The position numbers and the translations under genes are program-made. Shown piece after piece: positions 1 through 8,160 of a stretch of 12,403 bases of DNA. The notes below the pieces were generated by a model. That model was not told the origin of the DNA and made no database searches. It saw only the letters and a program-made list of their open reading frames with translations. Every line of letters starts with the position of its first letter. Within the stretch, counting starts at the first letter, position 1. The stretch comes from Candidatus Pacearchaeota archaeon (GTDB taxonomy: Archaea; Nanobdellota; Nanobdellia; Pacearchaeales; GW2011-AR1): contig JAGLLG010000021.1 in assembly GCA_023140635.1 (NCBI GenBank), positions 1 to 12,403 of the forward strand. Direction: 5' to 3'.

Positions 1-11
1 CACCCCTTAAA

Positions 12-19
12 TTTATAAA
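12..19 (+). promoter_or_regulatory. TATA-like promoter of the left-edge gene
   Basis: TTTATAAA is centred about 26 nt before the ATG at 42. This is the archaeal TATA-box-to-start distance expected for a leaderless transcript. The same spacing recurs at two other genes in this window. The upstream BRE is cut off by the window edge or unclear. Confidence 0.6.
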
Positions 20-41
20 TGCTTTCCTGATGAGTTTAAAC

Positions 42-521
42 ATGGAAGATACAGATTTTGACCTAACAACAGCCTATAGTAAATTAAAACAAAAGTATGA
101 ATTACCTAATTTTAACGAATTATCTGAAAATTTCGATATAGAAAAAACAATAGACAAAGAATCCATTTTTTTAATCAGAGAAATTCGAAGGACAATTAAC
201 GAAAAACTTTCAGCGTATACTCATTTATTCGAAACTCTTCTCAATCCAACAGCAACTCCTATGTTTATGTTCTCTATCTTACGAGGAATCGACGAGGACA
301 ATAAAAAGAAAATCAAAGAAGTTTACAAAAAACTTTCAAAGTTACAAATTAAAGCTATCAAGCTAGACACAATTTACTCTGAACAAGCAGAAGTAGAATT
401 TATCAAGAATTCTTTTAACGAATGGCAAGACTTGAAGAAGACAATCTACGAAATTATAGAAAAATTCGACAAAGATATTGAAGAAGATAATAGTTCAAAA
501 GAACGAGGCTACTTCGGTTGA
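42..521 (+). CDS. Small charged helical protein, function unknown
   Basis: A 159-aa soluble protein of unknown function. It is rich in Lys, Glu and Ile, has no signal peptide or membrane segment, and looks almost entirely helical. The stretches around residues 85-115 and 130-155 have coiled-coil-like heptads, and the C-terminus ends in an acidic stretch before GYFG. I chose the ATG at 42 rather than the in-frame ATG at 30 because the TATA-like box at 12-19 lies about 26 nt before it, fitting a leaderless mRNA; the longer form adds only four residues. It converges with the next gene, leaving 7 nt between stop codons. I recognise no catalytic motif. It may be a DPANN-restricted family, but that is a guess from its general appearance. 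Confidence 0.75.
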   Translation: MEDTDFDLTTAYSKLKQKYELPNFNELSENFDIEKTIDKESIFLIREIRRTINEKLSAYTHLFETLLNPTATPMFMFSILRGIDEDNKKKIKEVYKKLSKLQIKAIKLDTIYSEQAEVEFIKNSFNEWQDLKKTIYEIIEKFDKDIEEDNSSKERGYFG

Positions 522-528
522 TTACACC

Positions 529-1104
529 TTAATTACAAATTTCTCTTAATGGAATTGTTTCTACACTAAACGGACAAGTTAAATTCATATCAACACCTGA
601 CACATCACTTCTAATAAACTCTGTCGAAAAAAGAACATGTGTATCCAATACAACTTCTTTTTCAATCAATTCAAAATCCAACTCAATCTCATTCGAGTCA
701 ACCAAAGCATATCTTATCCCGAAAATACCTTCGCCATCTTCAAAGCTATAAACTTCCATAGAACAACTTACAACAAGACTAATACACCCATTAATTCCAG
801 TATCTGTACACTCAACACTATTTTCAAAATTCTTCAAAGAATATTGAATTTGCTGCATATTGCAACCAGACTCTTCTAGTCCTGCAGAATCACTCTCACC
901 AGCACTCAAATCCTCAACTTCTCCAGCGCCACCATCTTCAATTCCTTCACCCCAAACAATATTTTCTAGATTAGATTTACCTTCCGAAGACATTAGATCA
1001 TCCACAACTCGCAAGACTTCGTCACCAAAAACAAAAAACAATCCAGCCAAAATCATTAAAACAACAACAAGACTTCCAGAAATAATACGTAACACCTTCA
1101 CCAT
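529..1104 (-). CDS. Membrane-anchored acidic protein with six cysteines, unknown function
   Basis: A 191-aa protein with one N-terminal hydrophobic segment (about residues 7-27) after a short basic start (MVKVLR), so it is predicted to be a signal anchor with the rest outside the cell. Residues 35-75 form an acidic, Gly/Ser-rich linker. A beta-rich domain follows with six cysteines (in SGC, ECT, GCI, SCS, TCP and ICN contexts), an even number compatible with disulfides. It lies 30 nt downstream of pheT, but a TATA-like box centred about 25 nt before its ATG suggests its own leaderless promoter. No clear Shine-Dalgarno site precedes the ATG, and the GTG at codon 2 is an alternative start. It resembles no family I can name; a pilus-like or surface-exposed accessory protein is possible but unproven. 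Confidence 0.7.
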   Translation of the reverse strand: MVKVLRIISGSLVVVLMILAGLFFVFGDEVLRVVDDLMSSEGKSNLENIVWGEGIEDGGAGEVEDLSAGESDSAGLEESGCNMQQIQYSLKNFENSVECTDTGINGCISLVVSCSMEVYSFEDGEGIFGIRYALVDSNEIELDFELIEKEVVLDTHVLFSTEFIRSDVSGVDMNLTCPFSVETIPLREICN

Positions 1105-1125
1105 CCATCTGGCTAAACTAAGAAG

Positions 1126-1133
1126 TTTATAAG
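1126..1133 (-). promoter_or_regulatory. TATA-like box for the membrane-anchored protein
   Basis: CTTATAAA on the minus strand overlaps the end of pheT's stop region and is centred about 25 nt before the ATG at 1104. The spacing matches leaderless archaeal promoters. The gene may therefore be expressed separately from the pheS-mazG-pheT operon. Confidence 0.5.
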
Positions 1134-1134
1134 T

Positions 1135-2844
1135 TTATTGAAATAAAAATCCTAAATCAATTTCCATCGCAACCGTCGGCATTTTAATTTTCCAGTTCTT
1201 CAAAACCCTAGGAGCAACCTCACCAATAAATCCTACATCTTTTCCATCAACAATTACTTTTCCACATCGTCCAAGGATATAATTTGAATTTTCAACATTC
1301 TCAAGAGTATACTCTTTCCCCAGCATCTTAAAGAGATAATCAATAGCCTGTTTTAACTCAGTAAAGTTAGCCTTCTCGTTAATAAGTACCATTGCCAACC
1401 TCTCAACTTCATCCACGCCAGTCCCTGAATTTTCTAAATCACTTCTCAGGAAAACTTGCCCCATCTCAAAAATCTTTTGAGGATACCCTGCATCCGAATT
1501 CTCCGACAAAACCTGCAAAAGATTCGTCAGCATATCCATCCGAAGAACATCTCTCCCCGTCTTCGAATCCTCGACCTCAATAAAATTATTATAATCAAAA
1601 TGCATCTTCTTAATATTCTTCTTAGTCACCAGATGAAATGATGAGGCCTCTAAAAATCCAAGTCCTGCGAGAATATTTCCAATAATTCGTTTAGTCTTTC
1701 CAACAGGATCTTCGAACGCAATCGTCGAAATATCTGGAATCTCAGGTTTAAAATTTTCATAACCATAAGCAATCGCGATCTCTTCAGTCAAATCAACCCA
1801 ATGCAAAATATCTGTTCGATAAGCCGGAATTAAAGCAATAGACTTTCCCTTGCCCGATGAAGATGGAAATCTATTTCCCAATTTAGAGGGTACACTATTA
1901 CGTGCCCGATTTTCATAACCGATACCCATCCGACCAAGATAATTCTTAATTTCCTTTTCACCAAGTTTTATACCAAGTGTCTTCTCGATATTTTTGATTT
2001 CAAAATTCAATTCTTCACAAGACATATCCGGTGAAACAAAATTCCCTTCCTTAGAATCCTTAATATTCATCTCATAAATTTTCCCACCCATATCATCAAT
2101 AGTTGCAAGGATAATATTCATACACTTTTTTAGATAAGCCAAATTATGCCCAGAACACTCGATAAAAACCTCGCGCGTCTTCTCGTCGATTCTTCCAGTC
2201 TCAGCGGAATTAATAATTGGGGGCATACTCAAAATCTTATTATTAGCATCAATAAAAATCGGGAAGACCTCCTTACCATCGAGCAGATGTGCATACTCTC
2301 TCCCCGCCGGATGCCCTCGGAGAATCTGTGTTCCAGTCATCTCCTGACGCGCCTCGAGAGGTAAAAATTTTATCTCCCCAGGCTTCTTAGCAATAAATCG
2401 AATAGGCAATGAAATTTTATTAAGCGGATAAATTCCGATCGCCAACTTTTTTCTTTTCCGTCCAATAGAATTATGTAATTTCTCCTGAATATCAATCATC
2501 TCTTTAATCTTCTCGTTAGTAAATCTCAATCCCTTAACAATCGCACAAACAGTGTAAGGCCTAACAGCCTTAACAGAACTATCAATAGTCACAACATAAT
2601 CTTTCTCAGGCTTATTAATTTTAAAGTTCGCAATCTTGCCTCCGCCACTAAATTGATTAATCGCTCTTGCAAGGTTTCCAAGAGATAATAGATCAGGCCT
2701 ATTCGGAAAAATTTCAACAGACAATTCATCTTCAGTAACTTCTTCGACGGGAGTCCCCATCATAGTAATTTTATCTTCCAATACCTTAGTAATCTTCCCA
2801 ACTTTCTTTTCCAATTCTTTTTTATTAACTGTTAGTATTGTCAT
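1135..2844 (-). CDS. pheT: Phenylalanyl-tRNA synthetase beta subunit, archaeal type
   Basis: The beta subunit (569 aa) of the alpha2-beta2 enzyme that charges tRNA-Phe in the cytoplasm. The length fits the short archaeal/eukaryotic form, which lacks the bacterial N-terminal EMAP and C-terminal anticodon-fold extensions. Seen in order: the N-terminal B1 region with FPNRPDLLSLG near residue 48; a B3/4 editing domain about 95-230 including the VRPY start and the GHPAGREYAHLL stretch; a B5 domain about 275-355; and the catalytic-like core after IPAYRTDILHWVDL with EEIAIAYGYENF. The ATG overlaps the end of mazG by 20 nt, with only a weak AAGG before it, so translation is probably coupled. Residues about 312-332 (Asn-Arg-Ala-Arg through Ser-Ser-Ser-Gly-Lys) look like a low-complexity insertion just before the conserved PAYRTD strand; at DNA level it contains two inverted repeats. 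Confidence 0.95.
   Translation of the reverse strand: MTILTVNKKELEKKVGKITKVLEDKITMMGTPVEEVTEDELSVEIFPNRPDLLSLGNLARAINQFSGGGKIANFKINKPEKDYVVTIDSSVKAVRPYTVCAIVKGLRFTNEKIKEMIDIQEKLHNSIGRKRKKLAIGIYPLNKISLPIRFIAKKPGEIKFLPLEARQEMTGTQILRGHPAGREYAHLLDGKEVFPIFIDANNKILSMPPIINSAETGRIDEKTREVFIECSGHNLAYLKKCMNIILATIDDMGGKIYEMNIKDSKEGNFVSPDMSCEELNFEIKNIEKTLGIKLGEKEIKNYLGRMGIGYENRARNSVPSKLGNRFPSSSGKGKSIALIPAYRTDILHWVDLTEEIAIAYGYENFKPEIPDISTIAFEDPVGKTKRIIGNILAGLGFLEASSFHLVTKKNIKKMHFDYNNFIEVEDSKTGRDVLRMDMLTNLLQVLSENSDAGYPQKIFEMGQVFLRSDLENSGTGVDEVERLAMVLINEKANFTELKQAIDYLFKMLGKEYTLENVENSNYILGRCGKVIVDGKDVGFIGEVAPRVLKNWKIKMPTVAMEIDLGFLFQ
1851..1910. repeat. Palindrome-rich insertion inside pheT, flanked by an 8-nt direct repeat
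   Basis: The 8-mer TGCCCGAT occurs at 1851-1858 and 1903-1910. Between the copies lie GGAAAT-ct-ATTTCC (1865-1878) and GGGTAC...GTGCCC with one G-T wobble (1888-1907). The encoded stretch is low-complexity and sits where PheT homologues, as I remember them, go almost directly from the MGxGYE strand to the PAYRTD strand. It resembles small palindromic elements that insert in frame into proteins. The offset between copies is 52 nt, not a multiple of three, so a simple clean target duplication does not explain it. Confidence 0.35.
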
Positions 2845-3151
2845 CCTTTGAATAAACTCCTTTCATTTTTTCAAAATCTTTCTTAACCTTCTCCCAATAA
2901 ATCTTTTCTAAATTTATTCCTTGAGAATTTGCTATTGCTAATGTAGTAAACAAGATATCTGCAAGTTCTTCTTCAATCTCTCTACCATCCCCTTCAAACT
3001 TACTTCTCTTTCCACCATATTTTATATTCATAGCCCTCGCAAGTTCTCCAACTTCTTCAGTAATCCTAGCCATCATCGAAAGTGGCTCCCAATAATCACC
3101 ATAATGCAAAATTAATTCTTCTACTTTTTTTTGTGCTTCACTAATCTCCAT
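2825..3151 (-). CDS. MazG-like nucleotide pyrophosphohydrolase
   Basis: A 108-aa all-alpha NTP pyrophosphohydrolase of the MazG superfamily. These enzymes hydrolyse nucleoside triphosphates to monophosphate and pyrophosphate using Mg2+ and are thought to clean aberrant or excess nucleotides from the pool. The metal-binding glutamates are visible as E32-E33-x-x-E36 (TEEVGELARAMN), followed by E62-x-x-D65 in EEELADILF; the single domain matches the usual length. The ATG at 3151 was chosen because it overlaps the pheS stop (TAATG) and has GGAGG 6 nt upstream; the longer reading from a TTG adds four residues without an SD site. The gene lies between pheS and pheT and overlaps both, so it is co-expressed with a tRNA synthetase. 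The exact substrate cannot be read from the sequence. Confidence 0.9.
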   Translation of the reverse strand: MEISEAQKKVEELILHYGDYWEPLSMMARITEEVGELARAMNIKYGGKRSKFEGDGREIEEELADILFTTLAIANSQGINLEKIYWEKVKKDFEKMKGVYSKDDNTNS

Positions 3152-4689
3152 TACTTCCTCCAAAACTTCATCTCTCTTAATTTATATATATCATTCTTGT
3201 AAACTTCTCGCAAGTCATTGATCCCAAAAAACTCTGTAATAATCCTATCAAGTCCTTGTCCCCACGCCAAAACTGGAATATGTTTACCGAACATAGGAAT
3301 CGTAACCTCAGGTCTAAACATCCCAGCACCCCCAAGCTCAACCCACTTCTTATGCACAGGATGAAAAACATCAACTTCCAACGATGGTTCGGTATACGCG
3401 AAATATGCAGGTCTAATCCTAATCTTCTCATAACCCATCTTCTTATAAAACTGGATCAAATACCCTAATAGTTGCCTAAAATTCGCATTCTCATCTACAA
3501 CAATTCCCTCAGTCTGATTAAACTCAAACCCATGCGACCAATCAACAGTCTCATTCCTAAAACATTTTCCAATAGCAAAATACTTCGCAGGAAATTCCTT
3601 CGTATCTCTAATCTCTCGAAGCTTCCTAACAGACAGTGAAGTAGTATGCGTCCTCATCAAAACCTTCTTCGCAATTTCTTCATCCCATTTATACTGCCAA
3701 CCTTTGCTCCCATCAATTCCACCCTCCTGTGCTTGTCGCGTCTTAAACAAAATACAATCAGATTTATTTTTACATCTCGTAGGTAATTTTCCATTCATAC
3801 CTTTCAAATAAAATGTATCTTGCATATCCCTCACCGGATGATCCTGCGCAGTAAATAAACTATCAAAAACCCAAAAGCCAGTTTCAATTTTATTCCCCGT
3901 CATTTCCTTAAAACCCATTTCCAACCAAATCGACTTTGCATAATCTATAGCTTGATTTACAAAATGTCTTTTCCCACCATAAATTTTCGGAACCGGCAAC
4001 GACAAATCATACCTTCTAAACTCTTTCCCCTTCCAACCATTTTGCTTTATCATTTTCGGAGTCAACTGTTCAATCATATTCTTCTTTAAATCCATCAAGG
4101 AAATTTTCTTCCCTAAACTAGTCAACTTAACCCCAATCTCCTTCTTCTTTTCAACACTGACAATTTCCTTTCGAGACTTCAAATTCTGCAATGCCAACTT
4201 ATCCTGTGTCTCCAATAAATCAAGTTCAAGCGGAAGCTTCTCAAGAAACAATTCCTCAAGCATCTTATTCATAATTTCCGTCGGCTTAGCACTAAGACTA
4301 AGTTTTCCAGCCTTAATATCCACAAGTGCTTTCTTCTTCAACGTCCCCAAGGCAATCTTCGCCTCGTTGTCATTCAATCCACAAACATTCTTAATCTCAC
4401 TAATCAAAATCGCCTTCTTTTCAACAAGCTTATTCAAAAGTGTCCTCTCCGGAAGCTCCTTCTTCAAATAATAAATTCCCAAAATTCCCAAACTGACAAC
4501 TTCCTTCTCAGAACTCTCTGTTTCAACCAATCCTTTATTCTTCAAAAATCCTACCGCCCTAAGCACTGTTGTCTTATCCTGAGAAGTCTTCTCCGCAACA
4601 TCATTCAAACTAGAAAAATCTAAGCTCAACGAAGGAAGCGTAGCCTTTTCGATGGGAGACAAAAACTTCACAAGTAATTTTTCATTCAT
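3151..4689 (-). CDS. pheS: Phenylalanyl-tRNA synthetase alpha subunit, archaeal type
   Basis: The catalytic alpha subunit (512 aa) of phenylalanyl-tRNA synthetase. The first ~150 residues look like winged-helix modules (for example DKTTVLRAVGFLKNKGLVE), a feature of archaeal/eukaryotic PheS. The class II core follows: the FDSLFTAQDHPVRDMQDTFY signature near residues 276-295, motif 2 with FRNETVDWSHGFEFNQTEG near 376, the YTEPSLEVDVF strand, and motif 3 GMFRPEVTIP through AWGQGLDRI near 463-485. The ATG at 4689 is preferred over a TTG two codons upstream. No SD lies at normal distance; instead a structured leader with a displaced GGAGGT precedes it. First gene of the pheS-mazG-pheT operon; its stop overlaps the mazG start by one base. 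Confidence 0.95.
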   Translation of the reverse strand: MNEKLLVKFLSPIEKATLPSLSLDFSSLNDVAEKTSQDKTTVLRAVGFLKNKGLVETESSEKEVVSLGILGIYYLKKELPERTLLNKLVEKKAILISEIKNVCGLNDNEAKIALGTLKKKALVDIKAGKLSLSAKPTEIMNKMLEELFLEKLPLELDLLETQDKLALQNLKSRKEIVSVEKKKEIGVKLTSLGKKISLMDLKKNMIEQLTPKMIKQNGWKGKEFRRYDLSLPVPKIYGGKRHFVNQAIDYAKSIWLEMGFKEMTGNKIETGFWVFDSLFTAQDHPVRDMQDTFYLKGMNGKLPTRCKNKSDCILFKTRQAQEGGIDGSKGWQYKWDEEIAKKVLMRTHTTSLSVRKLREIRDTKEFPAKYFAIGKCFRNETVDWSHGFEFNQTEGIVVDENANFRQLLGYLIQFYKKMGYEKIRIRPAYFAYTEPSLEVDVFHPVHKKWVELGGAGMFRPEVTIPMFGKHIPVLAWGQGLDRIITEFFGINDLREVYKNDIYKLREMKFWRK

Positions 4690-4860
4690 TAACAAAAATC
4701 CGATTTACCGAAATCGGGTACTACCTCCAGATTTTTGATCAGCAAGGACCTTGTTATTACATAATCTAAAATACGTTGCATTAGATATTTTAATTATCAT
4801 ATAAACATATAGATTTTATCTTTTTAAGGTTTAGTAAAGTAATTTACCTAGGTCCTATCT
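4690..4860 (-). promoter_or_regulatory. Intergenic region with likely pheS operon promoter
   Basis: These 171 nt separate the heparinase-like gene from pheS. The middle is very AT-rich on both strands; the best TATA-like element on the minus strand is TTTATATG at 4798-4805, which would start transcription roughly 80 nt before the ATG and include the leader structure. Just after the heparinase-like stop are the palindrome ACCTAGGT (4846-4853) and a GTAAA/TTTAC pair, possibly end-of-transcript signals. CAAGG-a-CCTTG (4743-4753) is another short inverted repeat of unknown meaning. Confidence 0.4.
4693..4737 (-). promoter_or_regulatory. Structured leader immediately before pheS
   Basis: An 8-nt perfect inverted repeat (CAAAAATC at 4693-4700, GATTTTTG at 4730-4737) encloses a second hairpin, CGATTT-accg-AAATCG (4701-4716), and a small GGTA-c-TACC palindrome (4717-4725). 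Read on the minus strand, the inner hairpin is followed at once by a T run, like an intrinsic terminator, and the 5' arm of the outer stem can pair with that T run. A perfect SD-like GGAGGT (4723-4728) sits 33 nt before the ATG, too far unless the hairpin folds out. Whether this controls pheS is inference. Confidence 0.4.
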
Positions 4861-7800
4861 CTACCTCACCCCAGTCCAAACATAATCCGGACAACCCTCC
4901 CCCACAAATCCTCCAGCCTCGACAACCCGCAACAAATCGCAATAATCCCGCGAATCAATCCTCACCGTCGAATCCGACCCCAACCAACTCACAAAATAAT
5001 ACTCCGGCTCCCCGAAAAAATCGTTCTGATACTCGACCGTCCACGACGCTGTCGCAACCCCATCCAAAAAATCCACTGTTGACGGATTCACATTCACCGA
5101 ATCATCTCCAATAAGATCCGCTTCCCAAATCACGAATAAATCAATCCCCTCACCGTCGCAGTCAGTCCCCTCCACCGTCAACAAAACTTGTTCTCCTTCC
5201 TTTGCCGAAACAACAGACCAATAAGCATTCGTCAAAACACACTCACTTGAAGAAGAAGAAGAAGAACCTCCCCCACTCGAACCTCCGCCAGAATCTCCCG
5301 AACTCCCACCATCATCACCCCCTGTCTCAACCGTCGTCGTAAAAACACCATCCCCAGACACAGCCTCGTTCCCAGTCGAATCATTACTCAAAACTCGATA
5401 ATGATACAACGTCTCCGACTGCAAACCCGTCAAACCCACCAAATGTGAAAAAACCAAAGACAAAGCCTCGACGCTGTTCCCATAACTCGCCGTCAACCCA
5501 TACTCCACAATCGAACTCGCCAACTCATCCGTCGTCCAACTCACCATCGCTGATGTCGTAGAAACCGTCGCTGTAATGTCAGAGATTGTTGGGAGTGTTG
5601 TATCTGTTGTGCAAGTCCCTAAACAGCAGTTCCCCGACGAGCAAGTTCCGGCTAAACTCGAACAATCTTGATAATTGCTGCATAAATTTGGTTTACAGAT
5701 TCCTCCAATAACTGTACACTCTTGCAATTCCGTTTGAGTTATCGTAAACGTGCTCCCCCCCGTCGACTCAAAATAAATCGTCCCCTGAGACGATGCAGTT
5801 TTCGTGTCAATTAATTCCCCATTCTTATAAACGTTATAAGTTCCCGCCTGCATATCTACAAGCAAATGTTTTGCAGTTCCGGTGTAAACAGCGTCGTAAG
5901 TTACGGAATTTTGTTCTGCTCCTTCTTTTGAAAATAAAACTATCCAGGAGCTAATCTGATCTTTTATCAACGTTCCCTGCATGTTGGATATTTCTATTAA
6001 TTCTGTATCAGGCATTACAGAAATCAATGTACTCGTTGGATAAAGAACATTCAAGAAATTATTATATTCTTGGACATCTGTATCGGTAGGTTCTATTTCA
6101 ATTCGAAATGACCCATATTCTCGATCGTATGTCCATGGAGGATAAAATATCTCTACAAAGTTGTATCCATTTGGATAATTATTTCCTTCTCCATCTTCAA
6201 AATTTTGATCCCCTCCATCTATGTTTGGATCATCTCCTCCAATCTTATTTATCTTGAAATTATTTGGAAGAAGGGTTTTTAAAAATAATCTCCCATTTCC
6301 GTCAGAAATAGCTACAGAGTCTCCATTATAACTCCACTTACCCTCCCTTACAATAGTTTCTATTCCAGAGATTACAGGATTATTTTTTGTATGTAAAATC
6401 CACCTCTTTTTAGAAGCTCCGTCAGGGTAGTTTCCATTGCTTACTATTCCAGAAACTTTATTAAAATTTGAACTTGTCTCGTCAACTCTATCAAAAATAA
6501 CAATGTAATCATGATTTCCATCTACAGATCTTAAATATATAAATTCTCTTTCAAATAATTCTAACTTATTGCTACTATATGCGGAAGTTGCATTTCCCAA
6601 AATATAATCATATTCTCCAATAACACTTTCAAATTTTATTATCCCCCCACAATACCACTGGCTCTGGGGGGTTATGTCAGAAATGCTGTTTGGAGAGACA
6701 TAATGCCACAATTGTCCGCCCTCATTTGAACATTCCATAGTATCCCAGTACCACTCTTCATCTGGATCATATACTATTATACTATTTTCTGCAATAGTCC
6801 GGTAGTGATAGTTTCTCTCGTGATTCCACTTATCTCCATTTTCATAACAACCACTTCTTATTGCTAATGGGGCCCCATTATTTTTATAAATAACAAAAGA
6901 ATTGGCATTTGCAGAATCATGGTTGGCAAAATAATATGGTGAATTGATAAAAGAAACATAAGTTGCATCAGGATCGTCCCAAGCAGATCTCATGTAAATC
7001 CAATCTAAATTTTGGAATCTTTTTGTTAATGATAAATTGATTTGTGAAGGAGATCTTTGTGGGGCAGAGGGATTATCCCATAAGATGTTCCAGATACTAT
7101 TATATAGGTCGAGATTATAATTTCTCATGAGATAATTAGATAAATCTGCCGTGTCTGAATCTCCATTTAAATCTGCTCTATATCTAATGGCCGCAATTGT
7201 CACTGCTAAATATCTATTTTCTTCAGGACCTGTATGAGGAAACCGAACATCACCCCACCTGACCCAATCTTCTGAACTTGGTATAATTGAATGGGCCTGC
7301 CAAATTGGGAAGTTCTTGTACCATTTATTAAAATCATTATAAGTATTGGTATCTGTAGTTGCAGTATTCCATGCTTCCATAACCCACACAAGTCTTGTTA
7401 CATAGGTTGCAGAGTAGTCTGGACCTGCAAACCATGGTCCTCCCATCCAGTTATGTGCGGCCATAACACCCTTCTTAAAATAAGTTTCATAATCATCACA
7501 ATATTCTATTGCTTGATTGTTATAATAGTTCTCTCGTGAACCATCACCTATATTGGTTCCATCTCCATAAAAAGCTAACCCAGCCATCGTCCATCGATGA
7601 ATGCCCGGAGCCTTACTTCCAAAATCAGTATAGGTTTTAGCTTCTCCAATTGAGAGATTTACAGTTTTTATAATCTCATCTATAATAAGTTTTCGTTCAG
7701 TTGTAGTCAATAAATCATAAAGATGATCATAACCGACTAAAACAGCGGGAAAAGAAGAATCTTCAAGTTCATCCCCCTCTTGGTTCGTAGCCCAATAGAT

Positions 7801-8160
7801 TAATCTATCCTTGGCTTTTTGTCCATATTGTATTGGTGTATGTTTAGAGCTATAATCGTATCCAGATATTTCTCCTAACGTGTAGATAATTGCCCCTTTT
7901 TCTATATAGGTTAATCTTGCACTTGTTCCCATATCCTCATCAAGAGTATCATAAAAAGTCTCTATACCATCAATTCCAGATTTTAAAACCCAATCATACA
8001 TCTCTAAATTAGAATTTGCTGTTCTAGCTCTTATTCCATCTATATTTTCAGAGTTAATATACATTCTAGGATGTGATGAATGGATTGTATATGCACTAAC
8101 AAGTTCACCCACAAAAATAAAACTTATAATTAAAAACACTAAAACAAATTTCCTATCCAT
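4861..8160 (-). CDS. Secreted heparinase II/III-like polysaccharide lyase with C-terminal surface domains
   Basis: A 1099-aa secreted protein. Residues 1-23 are a signal peptide (MDRKF then a hydrophobic run ending VSA-Y). About 30-400 is an alpha/alpha-toroid lyase region; about 405-780 a heparinase II/III-like beta-sandwich containing FANHDSANANSFVIYKN, the LAIRSGCYENG strand and HERNYHYRTIAENSIIVYDP. Such enzymes cleave acidic polysaccharides by beta-elimination. In homologues I remember, the last stretch reads A-H-N; here it is A-E-N, so activity or substrate may differ. Then a Cys-rich knot (about 813-847), a fibronectin-III-like domain (850-940), a Gly/Ser linker, and a C-terminal Ig-like domain from about 973. 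The ATG overlaps the LamG gene by 8 nt, with GGTGAT 5 nt upstream. By eye, the lyase part is more AT-rich and less C-biased on + than its C-terminal domains, suggesting modular acquisition. Confidence 0.85.
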   Translation of the reverse strand: MDRKFVLVFLIISFIFVGELVSAYTIHSSHPRMYINSENIDGIRARTANSNLEMYDWVLKSGIDGIETFYDTLDEDMGTSARLTYIEKGAIIYTLGEISGYDYSSKHTPIQYGQKAKDRLIYWATNQEGDELEDSSFPAVLVGYDHLYDLLTTTERKLIIDEIIKTVNLSIGEAKTYTDFGSKAPGIHRWTMAGLAFYGDGTNIGDGSRENYYNNQAIEYCDDYETYFKKGVMAAHNWMGGPWFAGPDYSATYVTRLVWVMEAWNTATTDTNTYNDFNKWYKNFPIWQAHSIIPSSEDWVRWGDVRFPHTGPEENRYLAVTIAAIRYRADLNGDSDTADLSNYLMRNYNLDLYNSIWNILWDNPSAPQRSPSQINLSLTKRFQNLDWIYMRSAWDDPDATYVSFINSPYYFANHDSANANSFVIYKNNGAPLAIRSGCYENGDKWNHERNYHYRTIAENSIIVYDPDEEWYWDTMECSNEGGQLWHYVSPNSISDITPQSQWYCGGIIKFESVIGEYDYILGNATSAYSSNKLELFEREFIYLRSVDGNHDYIVIFDRVDETSSNFNKVSGIVSNGNYPDGASKKRWILHTKNNPVISGIETIVREGKWSYNGDSVAISDGNGRLFLKTLLPNNFKINKIGGDDPNIDGGDQNFEDGEGNNYPNGYNFVEIFYPPWTYDREYGSFRIEIEPTDTDVQEYNNFLNVLYPTSTLISVMPDTELIEISNMQGTLIKDQISSWIVLFSKEGAEQNSVTYDAVYTGTAKHLLVDMQAGTYNVYKNGELIDTKTASSQGTIYFESTGGSTFTITQTELQECTVIGGICKPNLCSNYQDCSSLAGTCSSGNCCLGTCTTDTTLPTISDITATVSTTSAMVSWTTDELASSIVEYGLTASYGNSVEALSLVFSHLVGLTGLQSETLYHYRVLSNDSTGNEAVSGDGVFTTTVETGGDDGGSSGDSGGGSSGGGSSSSSSSECVLTNAYWSVVSAKEGEQVLLTVEGTDCDGEGIDLFVIWEADLIGDDSVNVNPSTVDFLDGVATASWTVEYQNDFFGEPEYYFVSWLGSDSTVRIDSRDYCDLLRVVEAGGFVGEGCPDYVWTGVR
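4865..4893. repeat. 29-nt direct repeat, copy 1
   Basis: Identical to 12375-12403, which is cut by the window edge. It encodes the last residues (CPDYVWTGVR) of the heparinase-like protein; the other copy encodes the same end of the upstream gene. The true repeat length is unknown. Confidence 0.95.
5249..5266 (-). repeat. (GAA)6 triplet run coding a Ser linker
   Basis: Six GAA triplets on + encode part of a poly-Ser stretch between the FN3-like and C-terminal Ig-like domains. Slippage would change linker length without a frameshift. Confidence 0.8.

Noticed and set aside
860..1132. Plus-strand reading frame opposite the membrane-anchored protein
   Set aside because: Ser/Pro/Thr-rich mirror of an acidic coding strand; the minus frame has a hydrophobic anchor, patterned cysteines and a promoter.
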